Under the pieces are notes generated by a model that saw only the letters and a program-made list of their open reading frames with translations, was not told the DNA's origin and ran no database searches. The position numbers and the translations under genes are program-made. Positions 53,041-62,115 of a stretch of 64,000 nucleotides of DNA are shown in pieces (position 1 is the stretch's first letter; every line of letters begins with the position of its first letter). Source of the DNA: Ferruginibacter lapsinanis (GTDB lineage: Bacteria; Bacteroidota; Bacteroidia; Chitinophagales; Chitinophagaceae); the NCBI RefSeq assembly GCF_020783315.1, contig NZ_CP086063.1:2902501-2966500 (forward strand), in the 5' to 3' direction.

Positions 53041-53781
53041 TTAAGAAGGGAAAACATTAAATTCTCTTCTTTCAAGATATTTATTGATTGTTTTCAAACT
53101 ATCATAATGCTGTAAAGCAAAAAGATGCCTGTCGTGATGCATATCCGTTCCTACAAAATCGGCCAGATCATTATCCATTATATGTTTTGCCGCCTTTGCA
53201 ACAGCCTTGCCATAATACCCGGTTAACGACAACAAGTTGACTTGTAAGGTATACCCAAGTTCTTTCAGGTATTCAAATTTTTCATAATCATTATGATAAT
53301 AAAAATATCTTTCGGGGTGGGCCATTATAGGTTTATATCCATCGGTCATCATCTCAAATGTTATCTCAACCAGATGTTCCGAAGGTGCACTATATGGCTG
53401 TTCGGTCAAAATTATTTTATCCTTAACAGTCAGCAAAGGTGATTTTTGTTTGATCAGATTAAAAAAATAATCGTCGATCATATATTCTGCTGCGGCAGAT
53501 ATTTTAATATCTATTGCAGCCTCTTCAGCAGCCTGCTTTAATTTTGTAAGAGCGGCTCCAATCGTTTCAGGCGTATTCCTGAACATATCGCCGATGATAT
53601 GCGGTGTTGCCACCGTTTCTCGTATACCCAAATTGTATAACCCTCTCAGCAATTGCAGAGAAGTTTCTATATCGGGTGCCCCATCATCAATACCCGGAAG
53701 GACATGCGAATGTATGTCTGTACTAAAGGGTAAGCGTAAATTGGGGTCGACAATTTGTTTCTTTTTGAAAAACGAGAACAT
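53041..53781 (-). CDS. CpsB/YwqE-type tyrosine-protein phosphatase (PHP fold)
   Basis: A 246-aa PHP-superfamily phosphatase. Metal ligands are visible in STDIHSHVLPGIDDGA (His24, His26), VATPHI, EYMIDDYF, MAHPERYFYY and GTDMHHDRH. CpsB/YwqE enzymes dephosphorylate the tyrosine kinase that controls capsule chain length. No kinase gene is visible in the window, so it may lie upstream beyond 64 kb or elsewhere. It is the last gene before the terminator. Confidence 0.9.
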   Translation of the reverse strand: MFSFFKKKQIVDPNLRLPFSTDIHSHVLPGIDDGAPDIETSLQLLRGLYNLGIRETVATPHIIGDMFRNTPETIGAALTKLKQAAEEAAIDIKISAAAEYMIDDYFFNLIKQKSPLLTVKDKIILTEQPYSAPSEHLVEITFEMMTDGYKPIMAHPERYFYYHNDYEKFEYLKELGYTLQVNLLSLTGYYGKAVAKAAKHIMDNDLADFVGTDMHHDRHLFALQHYDSLKTINKYLERREFNVFPS

Positions 53782-53829
53782 GTTGTATAAATGTAGTTGA
53801 TTTCTAAAAATAATTTACCGGAAACTTAC

Positions 53830-54588
53830 TTATTCAATTACTTTCTTAAAATATTGAGGTAATTTTCTAAGTGGCTTCAAAATGGAAACTAAAAAAGCAA
53901 ATGGTATATTATTCTTTCTCATTGCCAGGTAATCTCTACGATTGGCTCTAAGTCTACTTTTTAAATTACTATTACTCATTCCCCCGGTTCGCATTCTAAC
54001 CAGCAATTTAGGGAGATGATAGGCACTTATCTTATTTTTATACAAATACCTCGCCATTAGTTCATAATCAGCAGCAGTATAAAATTTGCTTTCATAGCCG
54101 CCCAACTTTTCTACAACAGATCTTTTTACGTAAAATGTAGGATGTGCAGGCATCCAGCCAAAATTAAAACGACTGCGTTTGTATGAATTTCCCTTCCAGA
54201 ATCTGTGTACTTTTTGTGTATCTTCCTGCGCTACATATGCCAGATCGCCATAAACAGAATCAACTCCGTTTTGTTCAAAAGCAGTAACTATAGCAGAAAT
54301 AACATCTGATGAAGCCAACATATCATCACTGTTCAATATCCCTATCACATCTCCTGTAGCCATCGCCATTCCTTTATTGATGGCATCATACATACCTTCG
54401 TCCTTTTCAGAGATCCATTTAGCTATATGGTCGTTATATTTTTTTATTATCTGTATTGTACCGTCTGAAGAACCTCCATCTATAATGATATGTTCAATAG
54501 AATGATAATCTTGTATAACAACAGACTTGATACAATCCTCCAGAAACTTTTCGGAATTGTAAGTAACTGTTATTAGTGATATTTTCAT
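53830..54588 (-). CDS. Glycosyltransferase family 2, WcaA-like
   Basis: A 252-aa GT-A enzyme: SLITVTYNSEKFLEDCIKSV, IIIDGGSSDGT, the divalent-metal motif NSDDM (86-90), and YTAADYELMARYL. It probably adds a sugar to the repeat unit on undecaprenyl diphosphate at the inner face of the membrane. The sugar is unknown. The downstream gap to the phosphatase gene is 48 nt; upstream, 54589-54732 holds nothing recognisable. Confidence 0.9.
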   Translation of the reverse strand: MKISLITVTYNSEKFLEDCIKSVVIQDYHSIEHIIIDGGSSDGTIQIIKKYNDHIAKWISEKDEGMYDAINKGMAMATGDVIGILNSDDMLASSDVISAIVTAFEQNGVDSVYGDLAYVAQEDTQKVHRFWKGNSYKRSRFNFGWMPAHPTFYVKRSVVEKLGGYESKFYTAADYELMARYLYKNKISAYHLPKLLVRMRTGGMSNSNLKSRLRANRRDYLAMRKNNIPFAFLVSILKPLRKLPQYFKKVIE

Positions 54589-54732
54589 GACAGGTTAAGA
54601 AAATTGAACTGTAATATTACACAAAGAATCCTAATTTGTTGGTTAGCAAGTCAGGTTTTCTCTATATTTAACTGATTTATAATATAATTGGTGAAAGGAA
54701 AAGTCTACAGAAAGCTGTAAAAAAGGACAAAA

Positions 54733-55290
54733 TCAACCAATAATTCTTTCGTTGATCTTAATGGCAGGATTCCCTTTGTAAATAGAATAAGGTTCCAGAT
54801 CTTTGGAAGCAATAGATGCCACCGATAAAATCGCATGTGTTTTGCAGGTAACCCCCGGACAAACAATTGCCTTCGCTCCTATCCATACTCCATCTTCAAT
54901 ATTGATTGCAGCAGTGATTAAATCAAATGTTGTTTTCTTGTAATTGTGATTACCAGTTAGTAAATAAGCTCCTTGTGATATACAAACATTGCTACCTATA
55001 GATACTTTTGCCAAATTATCAATCCATACATTTTCTCCAATCCAGGAATAATCTCCGATAGATAATTTCCATGGAAATTTTATATTGATCGCCGGTTTTA
55101 AAACAACTCCATTACCTACTTTGGCGCCAAACAATTTCAGCAATATTTTTTTTAGCCCTGAACTTGGATTTAATGGATTCTTAAAAAAAAGAATATTAGT
55201 AAAATACCACAATACCTGTTTAAATAGAGATGCTTCAACCTGAAGGGTTGGAACAAAACTTGCATTATTTACTGTTTTATTATTACTCAT
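54733..55290 (-). CDS. WcaF-like acetyltransferase (left-handed beta-helix)
   Basis: A 185-aa protein with hexapeptide repeats from about residue 55 (GAKVGNGVVLKPAINIKF, IGENVWIDNLAKVSIGSNVCIS, GVWIGAKAIVCPGVTC). The NHNYKKTTFD loop holds the catalytic-type His as in WcaF/MaaA. It probably O-acetylates the polysaccharide. Its start overlaps the preceding glycosyltransferase stop by 4 nt. Confidence 0.9.
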   Translation of the reverse strand: MSNNKTVNNASFVPTLQVEASLFKQVLWYFTNILFFKNPLNPSSGLKKILLKLFGAKVGNGVVLKPAINIKFPWKLSIGDYSWIGENVWIDNLAKVSIGSNVCISQGAYLLTGNHNYKKTTFDLITAAINIEDGVWIGAKAIVCPGVTCKTHAILSVASIASKDLEPYSIYKGNPAIKINERIIG

Positions 55291-56438
55291 AAAAACAATT
55301 TATAATACTGTTGTTTTAATGTTGGATCAGAGATAAAGTTGTTAGCATATTGCCAGGCACTGTTTGCATAAGTATCAAACTCTTGCTGATCACAACTTGC
55401 CAATTGCTCGATGGCTTCAGTAAACAGTTCAGGTTTTGCCAGAGGCAGATCCCAGCCTGCTTTGTATTGCTTTAAACCAAGCCATGGGGTTTGATCACTG
55501 ATCAGTACAGGCCTGCCTGCCAAAAAACTTTCGAAAATTGCATGTCCGAAATTTTCTCCTGTTGTTGGCAATACAAATAAATGATTTTGTTGAAGCAAAC
55601 GCAATAGCTCATTATTTTGTTTAGCCCCAAGATACGTTGTTTTAATATTATCAGGCAGTGTGGCTATTTTCTGTTTACAGGTTTCCCAATAATTATTGTC
55701 TTCTGCAGGTCCAACAATTGTAAGCAGCACATCTGCTTTCACATTCTCTAATACATTTAATAGAAATAATAAATTTTTGATCGCTACTATTCTGGCAATA
55801 AAAATACAATGTAAGCTGCCAACATTTTTAATACAACCGGTAAATGCCGGCTGGTTGGTATTGGGCAGATTATCAGCAATTACAACATTACTTCCGGGGA
55901 AATATTTTTGAATAGCTTCGAATTCTCTTTCATTGGTTGCATGAAATTTTATTTTTTTCGCAATACCCATTAATTTATACAAAAACACAAATGGTCTTTT
56001 TTTATACGCCTTATAAGACAATGCACTTTCATATAATGTTCCTCTTGGACAAAGAATTACTTTACCTGATATTTTATTCCTGAAATGTAGCCACAAAGGA
56101 TAAATAGCGAAATATGGCGAAAACAATAAATTAAGATATACGAAATCGGCATTAACTGATGTAATCTCATTTTTGATCTGATCAAAACTTAAAGATCGTT
56201 TCCTGGCATAATAAACCATTATTCCTGATTGTTCATAATCTATCCATTCATTGGTACTTACATTACTATAAGGAACAATTTCTCCATGATCCGTATCAGT
56301 TGTAAGTACAAAAACTTCAAACTCGTCTTTTAAAGCAAATGCAATATTTACGCAAGATTGAATAGGTCCACCCGCTTTATATCCGGGAGCAAACCAATCA
56401 ATCAGAATCAATATTCTTTTACGTTTTTCTTGTATCAC
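55287..56438 (-). CDS. Glycosyltransferase family 4
   Basis: A 383-aa GT-B enzyme: LILIDWFAPGYKAGGPIQSC near the N-terminus, IFIARIVAIKNL as start of the C-terminal Rossmann half, and the EX7E motif in LPTTGENFGHAIFESFLAGRP. It is a retaining glycosyltransferase of polysaccharide assembly. The start is GTG at 56438, 5 nt after the exosortase gene, so the genes are in one operon. Confidence 0.9.
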   Translation of the reverse strand: MIQEKRKRILILIDWFAPGYKAGGPIQSCVNIAFALKDEFEVFVLTTDTDHGEIVPYSNVSTNEWIDYEQSGIMVYYARKRSLSFDQIKNEITSVNADFVYLNLLFSPYFAIYPLWLHFRNKISGKVILCPRGTLYESALSYKAYKKRPFVFLYKLMGIAKKIKFHATNEREFEAIQKYFPGSNVVIADNLPNTNQPAFTGCIKNVGSLHCIFIARIVAIKNLLFLLNVLENVKADVLLTIVGPAEDNNYWETCKQKIATLPDNIKTTYLGAKQNNELLRLLQQNHLFVLPTTGENFGHAIFESFLAGRPVLISDQTPWLGLKQYKAGWDLPLAKPELFTEAIEQLASCDQQEFDTYANSAWQYANNFISDPTLKQQYYKLFL

Positions 56439-56443
56439 AATAA

Positions 56444-56983
56444 TTAAGACAGTTTTTTTTGAGAACGATCAAATGCATACATCAATAAAAAAACAGCCCC
56501 ATAAGCCGCTATATTAAAGATAGTATGGTGATTGATAAATGAGGGCACAGTCCATTTGTTATTATGTGCCAGTAATAACAGACAAATTCTTGCAATATTT
56601 ATAAGCCAAATAATTATTACACCTATAAAGACCCATTCTATCTTCTTTACTATCTTACCTTCATTTGCAATTACAAAAGCTGCCCAAAAACTGAAGATCC
56701 CTATACCTAAGCATGAGTAAACCATACGGACATAACTGCCGTTCTCAATTTTAAGAAAGTAATTATCAACAACAAATGACCGGTATCCTAATGCATCAAT
56801 AATTAATTCAGATCCTTTTAATAATGATTTTCGAAGCAAGGATATATAGTCTAGATAATGATGAACAAAACTACTATAGTGATTACCCGGTACTGTGAGA
56901 CCAATTATTAACTGTGTTCCAAAATATAAGAAACAAAAGATCAGGATGAATTTAAAAAAATATTTTGAGAAGGATTTCAACAC
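56444..56983 (-). CDS. Exosortase family protein
   Basis: A 179-aa protein with about five membrane segments and the exosortase triad: Cys91 in MVYSCLGIG, Arg132 in NIAR, and His152 or His153 in NHHTIFN. Exosortases process proteins with a C-terminal PEP-CTERM-like tail and attach them to the surface, and are nearly always in EPS loci. No substrate with such a tail is seen in the window. The start is GTG at 56983. Confidence 0.83.
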   Translation of the reverse strand: MLKSFSKYFFKFILIFCFLYFGTQLIIGLTVPGNHYSSFVHHYLDYISLLRKSLLKGSELIIDALGYRSFVVDNYFLKIENGSYVRMVYSCLGIGIFSFWAAFVIANEGKIVKKIEWVFIGVIIIWLINIARICLLLLAHNNKWTVPSFINHHTIFNIAAYGAVFLLMYAFDRSQKKLS

Positions 56984-57006
56984 TTGTGTTTAAGATGAGA
57001 TGGAAA

Positions 57007-58386
57007 TTAAATTGTTTCTTTCAGAAACGATTCTTTTTTCTTAAGTGAAAACATATCCTTAGAAAATAAGATCATGACGTAAATAAGGAAGCACGATTTT
57101 ACCAAATGACCAAGGATTGTTTGTAATTCACAATCAGGCCTGATTGGATAGTAAAAAACCAACGTGGTAAATAATGGAAGTATTGGATAGGTTTTCCCTT
57201 GATTATGAAATACTTTTAGAATATTATTATAGGATAGCCCCAAAAGAAACATAAAAATACAGCCTCCCAAAACACCAAAATTTAAATATGCATCTCCCAG
57301 AGAACTTAAGCCCATTGACGTTCCGGCCCTAAGCTTAATACCAGACCATTTGGTAAATACCTCTCGGTCTCCGGCATTTAATTTATTAGGTGCAAGAATC
57401 CTTGGTAAAAAAGCGGCTTCAAATATTTGCCTCATTTCTTCTCCATTAGAAAATGGTACTTTATCCGGTACTGTATTCATTATATTGGTAATAATAAACC
57501 CCTGATTAATTCTTGTAACAGACGGAGCCAAACTCTCAAAACTAAAGATCCCATTTTGTTCATTTTGTTGTTCTAATAGCTTACCAAAAGTTTCTATACC
57601 GGCCCCTTCACTACCGATAGACTCTCTGTAAATACCTTTCATTTGCTGAATAACTGTTGCAAACACAATAAATATCCCCAACCCCATTAGTTTAATATTA
57701 ACTCCAAAACGATATCTAACTCCATACACACATGCTACAAATATTACCCAGGTTAACAAGTCATGAAACATACCATCCCCAAGCGAGGATGATACAATTG
57801 ATCCAATCACTAAGGTAAGTGGCAAAGGTTTTAGATACTTTCCTCCCAACACCAATAAAAACAAACCAATGAATTTAAAACTTCCGATTAGGTAAAAAAC
57901 AAAAGCCAGGTCTGAAGAGAAAAAGCCAGAAGTGATACTGGCAACAAATCCGATCGCCAAAAAATAATAAGGCAGCTTGGGATTTTCATTTACAAATTTT
58001 GTCACTTTTTCCTGATCGACAGACTCTCCCGCCAGTCCTTTGGAATTCAGGTGTAGCCCGATAATAAAAGAAAGCACTGCTGGTATAGCATATGCAAAAT
58101 ATTCGTTTTCGGGAATTTTCATTCTGTAAACAATATATTGGTATTCATCAAACCCGTTATAAGACAATGATGGGCCAATAAAAAATTGCAAACACATGAA
58201 AACACCTAAAAGATATCTTACAGGTATTATTTTACCTACCGCATCAAAAAATAACAGGAAATGATGTAGTGATATTAAAACTGAGAAATAAGAAGTCCAG
58301 CTCATCCCCACAAACGCAACTCTGATAAGCAGAGCTAGTCCTATAAAAAGGGGCCACTTGAAATTACTGGGAAAAAGGCTTTTCAA
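57007..58386 (-). CDS. Polytopic membrane protein, probable polysaccharide polymerase (Wzy-like)
   Basis: A 459-aa protein with at least ten membrane segments and a large loop at about residues 265-345 (ESIGSEGAGIETFGKLLEQ to NAGDREVFTKWSG). The length, topology and place among glycosyltransferases point to an O-antigen or EPS polymerase, although such proteins are weakly conserved and no signature can prove it. The start is TTG at 58386. Confidence 0.65.
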   Translation of the reverse strand: MKSLFPSNFKWPLFIGLALLIRVAFVGMSWTSYFSVLISLHHFLLFFDAVGKIIPVRYLLGVFMCLQFFIGPSLSYNGFDEYQYIVYRMKIPENEYFAYAIPAVLSFIIGLHLNSKGLAGESVDQEKVTKFVNENPKLPYYFLAIGFVASITSGFFSSDLAFVFYLIGSFKFIGLFLLVLGGKYLKPLPLTLVIGSIVSSSLGDGMFHDLLTWVIFVACVYGVRYRFGVNIKLMGLGIFIVFATVIQQMKGIYRESIGSEGAGIETFGKLLEQQNEQNGIFSFESLAPSVTRINQGFIITNIMNTVPDKVPFSNGEEMRQIFEAAFLPRILAPNKLNAGDREVFTKWSGIKLRAGTSMGLSSLGDAYLNFGVLGGCIFMFLLGLSYNNILKVFHNQGKTYPILPLFTTLVFYYPIRPDCELQTILGHLVKSCFLIYVMILFSKDMFSLKKKESFLKETI

Positions 58387-58401
58387 AATTTATATAATAA
58401 A

Positions 58402-59568
58402 TTAATTACACAAGGATTTTTCAATTGCTTTAGCAACATTTTCAAAGCTCCAATTTTTTATGATTGATAATGAAACAGCGCTCATATCTTTAAAATTCTT
58501 TTTTTGTGAGATCATAATTTTCATTTTTTCGCACAAATCAGTCATATCATCGGATCTGAAAACATACCCATTTTTGCCGTTCTGAACAAGATCAACAGCA
58601 CAGCCACATTTATCGCTAACCAAAACAGATCTACCACATGCCATTGACTCATTAATTGCCAATCCCCAGGTTTCCCCGGGGCCTTTTGAGGGTAATACAA
58701 AGATATCTCCTAATCTATAAACAACCGGCATTAAACTTTGATTTTGAAAATCAATAAAGTGTAAATTCTTTACACTTTTGAACTTTTCTTTTAATTCCTG
58801 CTCAAGCACTCCATTTCCTACAATTATTAAATGGGCATTATCCTCAGCTAATTTTTCAAATGCCATGGCCAATAATGCAGGATTCTTTTTGGATTCCAAC
58901 TTACCGGCAAATAAAAAGACCACATTTTCTTCCATTATACCAAGCTCCTTTCTCCATTCTTTTGCCTTATTATCATATTCCCCGTTATTATCTGCAAATC
59001 TGTTGTTATCGATTGCATGTGGAGCAAAGACGGTATTATTTTCAGGAACCCCATATTCAAGAAAATATTTCTTATTAGCTGTACCCACGTAAAATGCTTT
59101 ATCAATATGTTTAAATACCCATTTTAGAAAAAGTTTACGTAAATTCTTTTTTATGGAAACCCCAGAAGACATATCCAACAAGTTAGAGTCTCCTCTAAGC
59201 CAAACCGGAATCTTATTTTTAAAATGACGTAACACTTTCAGATGACTGTTGAATGACCATCCAAAAACAAGTATAGCACTGGGATTAAAATCTTCTATCT
59301 TTTTGATCAATGAAGGATTTACAATTCCCTGAAAATGGTTTGATCCAGGAGCTTTTGAAACATTATCGATAAATTCATAATCATACCCATCAAGTAAAGG
59401 AATGTCCCACTCTCTTTCTCTTCCAAATCCAGGGTCATACACTTTATCTTTAGCTTGGCCCCAGGTGTAAAATATCTTTAAGTCAATATTTTTCCTCGAA
59501 CTTATTAACTTAAAAAGCGGAGCATTATATTGTATTGGGTGTGTTGTTATTATTACTAGCTTTTTCAA
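58402..59568 (-). CDS. Glycosyltransferase family 4
   Basis: A 388-aa GT-B enzyme: VIITTHPIQYNAPLFKLIS at the N-terminus, FLFAGKLESKKNPALLA, and the EX7E region LPSKGPGETWGLAINESMACGRS. It probably transfers a sugar during repeat-unit assembly. The start is TTG at 59568, overlapping the preceding stop by 4 nt. Confidence 0.88.
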   Translation of the reverse strand: MKKLVIITTHPIQYNAPLFKLISSRKNIDLKIFYTWGQAKDKVYDPGFGREREWDIPLLDGYDYEFIDNVSKAPGSNHFQGIVNPSLIKKIEDFNPSAILVFGWSFNSHLKVLRHFKNKIPVWLRGDSNLLDMSSGVSIKKNLRKLFLKWVFKHIDKAFYVGTANKKYFLEYGVPENNTVFAPHAIDNNRFADNNGEYDNKAKEWRKELGIMEENVVFLFAGKLESKKNPALLAMAFEKLAEDNAHLIIVGNGVLEQELKEKFKSVKNLHFIDFQNQSLMPVVYRLGDIFVLPSKGPGETWGLAINESMACGRSVLVSDKCGCAVDLVQNGKNGYVFRSDDMTDLCEKMKIMISQKKNFKDMSAVSLSIIKNWSFENVAKAIEKSLCN

Positions 59569-60827
59569 CTCTTTGATACTATATTTTTAAGTTTTCCTTT
59601 TAGAAAAGAAATAGATTTTTTAAAGGTTGGGGATTGAATAACCTGGAGTAAAAATTGGTAATAAAATTTTCTACCTCCCCACAATTTGAATTGATCATTA
59701 ATCAACCCATCGTGATTTTCTTTTTTTAATTTTTGCCCTGCAAGAATTGATTGATAAACTGCTAGTTGTTTTGGAATAACAACTTCAGGGCTAAACCTAT
59801 CAACAATCCAATTGGTCAAATTTTCTTTTAATTTTTTATGCAACTCTCCGTCTTTAGCTAATTGCAGAATAGCTCTTGAAAATTCTTCTTTATTTGTAAC
59901 ACATATCCCTCCATAATAATGACCGATCATCTCAAATTGTGCATTGTCTTTTAATGGTGTAAGTAATGTAACGATCGGAACGCTGAAAAGCATGGCCTCC
60001 GCCAATACATACCCAAAACTTTCGCCAATATTGGCCATGTGTGCAAAGCAATCAATAGAATTATAAAAATCAGATAAGGCATGATCTCCATGGATTACAT
60101 CAAGGCAAATAACCCTTTTCTTCTGAGCATCTGACAATTCGTTGATCTTTGCCAGCAGATCTTTTGGGGGTCCTACCAATACATAATAAATTCTATTTTC
60201 ATCAGTGATTGTATTCTTGATCACATCGACCAATTTTACAGACCACTTGGATGGATGCGGCTGCCCAACTCTACCTACTAAAAATGCATCTTCCGGAATA
60301 TTGTTTTTTCTTCTGAAATCTGAATTCGTTCTATCAACCTTTATATCAAAATTTTCTGCATGAACTATATATGGAATGGTTGCCACCTCCGGCGAATATT
60401 TTTCATTTCGCATCCATTTTACGTATTTCCAATACCCCCAATTGGATAATTGCATCGACAAATTCACAATAGCATATTCCTTTTCATAATTGGGCCTTGA
60501 AAATACATTTGTTTCTACAACGATCGTGTGACTACCCTTAATCCTTTCAATATGAGGTATGAGTTCTTTTGAAAAATTATGTACATGTATTACATCTGGT
60601 TCCCAAATTTTAAGTTCTTTCTCCACCTCTTCAATTGACCTTTTTTCCTTACTCATTAAAATAGTATCCACATTATTTCTAACAAGTTCTGGTAACCTTT
60701 CGTCTCCACTACCTAAAGCCAACACCCTGCTATCATTACCAAATTGTTTGTATCCAATAGCGTAATTCACTGCAGCCCTCTCTGTGCCTCCCATTCCAAT
60801 CGAGTATACTAACGTAAGTAGCTTCAT
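59565..60827 (-). CDS. Glycosyltransferase family 4
   Basis: A 420-aa GT-B enzyme: TLVYSIGMGGTERAAVNYAIG, VHVHNFSKELIPHIERI, VGRVGQPHPSKWSVKLVDVI and the donor-site stretch GESFGYVLAEAMLFSVPIV. The N-terminal GGTERA motif is typical of GT4 enzymes of surface polysaccharides. ATG start at 60827, 16 nt after the previous gene. Confidence 0.9.
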   Translation of the reverse strand: MKLLTLVYSIGMGGTERAAVNYAIGYKQFGNDSRVLALGSGDERLPELVRNNVDTILMSKEKRSIEEVEKELKIWEPDVIHVHNFSKELIPHIERIKGSHTIVVETNVFSRPNYEKEYAIVNLSMQLSNWGYWKYVKWMRNEKYSPEVATIPYIVHAENFDIKVDRTNSDFRRKNNIPEDAFLVGRVGQPHPSKWSVKLVDVIKNTITDENRIYYVLVGPPKDLLAKINELSDAQKKRVICLDVIHGDHALSDFYNSIDCFAHMANIGESFGYVLAEAMLFSVPIVTLLTPLKDNAQFEMIGHYYGGICVTNKEEFSRAILQLAKDGELHKKLKENLTNWIVDRFSPEVVIPKQLAVYQSILAGQKLKKENHDGLINDQFKLWGGRKFYYQFLLQVIQSPTFKKSISFLKGKLKNIVSKS

Positions 60828-60843
60828 TTTTTGTGTATTAATA

Positions 60844-62115
60844 TCAGGGTAATTTATTTAAAAGATCACTAAGTGATTTTGTAACACTTTTAGCAGAATA
60901 TTCTTCAAAAACATCATACAATACTTTATCTTCTGAAAAAGTTTGACAAAATGAAAGGAACATTTTATACTTATCAGTAAATGTTGCAGCGATTTTTTCT
61001 ATTTCAGCCTCACCATTGAATCCCAACACAATTCCGCTATTTGATTTTTCTATAACATTCTTAGCAGAACTTGCCATGTGCAAAATTGCAAATATCGGTT
61101 TATGCGATAATACCGCCTGGTATACTTTAGAAGGAGTATAATGAGGTTCGGTGCTACCCAAAATAAATACCCCCTGAGCTGCATTCAAATGCACCAATAC
61201 ATCCAGGTATGGAATTCTTTGTGCATATTCAAAAACCACCGTATTCCATAAGTTATATTTTTCTGCCAAAGGCTTTATATTATAACTGTTAGGATCATTA
61301 GGCAACTTACCTGTGCCAATAAAATGAATTTCACAGGTGGCAAAGGCAGCTGGATTTTCGGCAATTGATTTGAATATTGCTTCAAGTGGTTCGTATGCTT
61401 TGGGGAGCATAGCCCCTGCATACACCATTTGAAATTTAGCAGGATCTTTTACGAAAAGATAAGGTTCAATATTTAATCCGGCCAGCTTTTCATGATCTGT
61501 TTTTTCTCCCCCATAAGGCATCGCCCCAAATAAACAGCTTTTTAATAAATACGGATTCCTTTCAATTACGCCTTTATAATATCCCTCTGCAACACCGGTA
61601 ATTAAGGATGCTTTTTTAATCGCAATCGGTTCTAAAAATTTTGCAATTTTAGTACTAAACCAATGACGTGTAAATATTTTATCGCTTCCGGGAAAATGAT
61701 GTACCCATGGATCAATATAATCGATACCATATTTTACTCCGGTAGAGGTGTGCAACCATCTACCCAACAAAGCAATATAAAATGAGGGTATAGGAATATA
61801 TAAAAAATCTATTTTTTCGCTTTTAATAAGCGCCTTGGCCTTTTTATACAATTGAAAAAAACCTCTTAAGCCGACATCTCCTATAATCCGCGGTTTTGTT
61901 ACATTGAAAGCATTTACCTTTTCGATCCGCTGATTGGCAGGTAATAATTTATGTAGATTCCAGTCTAACTTTTCCTCATAGTATTTTTCATCAACAGTTA
62001 AAATAATTGGCTCCCAGCCAAATTCAGGAAGATGTTGAGCAAACAATCTGCTTCTGTGTACTGCGGCAAGATTGGATGGTGGATAATGAGGCGATATTAT
62101 AAGTATTTTTTTCAT
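60844..62115 (-). CDS. Glycosyltransferase family 4 (WbuB-like)
   Basis: A 423-aa protein from the ATG at 62115 (MKKILIISPHYPPSN). It has AVHRSRLFAQHLPEFGWEPI, IDPWVHHFPGSD, and the C-terminal VFILGSTEPHYTPSKVYQAVLSHKP. The chosen start overlaps the preceding stop as ATGA, a coupled arrangement; an ATG six codons upstream would be inside the preceding gene. The role is sugar transfer in the same pathway. Confidence 0.88.
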   Translation of the reverse strand: MKKILIISPHYPPSNLAAVHRSRLFAQHLPEFGWEPIILTVDEKYYEEKLDWNLHKLLPANQRIEKVNAFNVTKPRIIGDVGLRGFFQLYKKAKALIKSEKIDFLYIPIPSFYIALLGRWLHTSTGVKYGIDYIDPWVHHFPGSDKIFTRHWFSTKIAKFLEPIAIKKASLITGVAEGYYKGVIERNPYLLKSCLFGAMPYGGEKTDHEKLAGLNIEPYLFVKDPAKFQMVYAGAMLPKAYEPLEAIFKSIAENPAAFATCEIHFIGTGKLPNDPNSYNIKPLAEKYNLWNTVVFEYAQRIPYLDVLVHLNAAQGVFILGSTEPHYTPSKVYQAVLSHKPIFAILHMASSAKNVIEKSNSGIVLGFNGEAEIEKIAATFTDKYKMFLSFCQTFSEDKVLYDVFEEYSAKSVTKSLSDLLNKLP

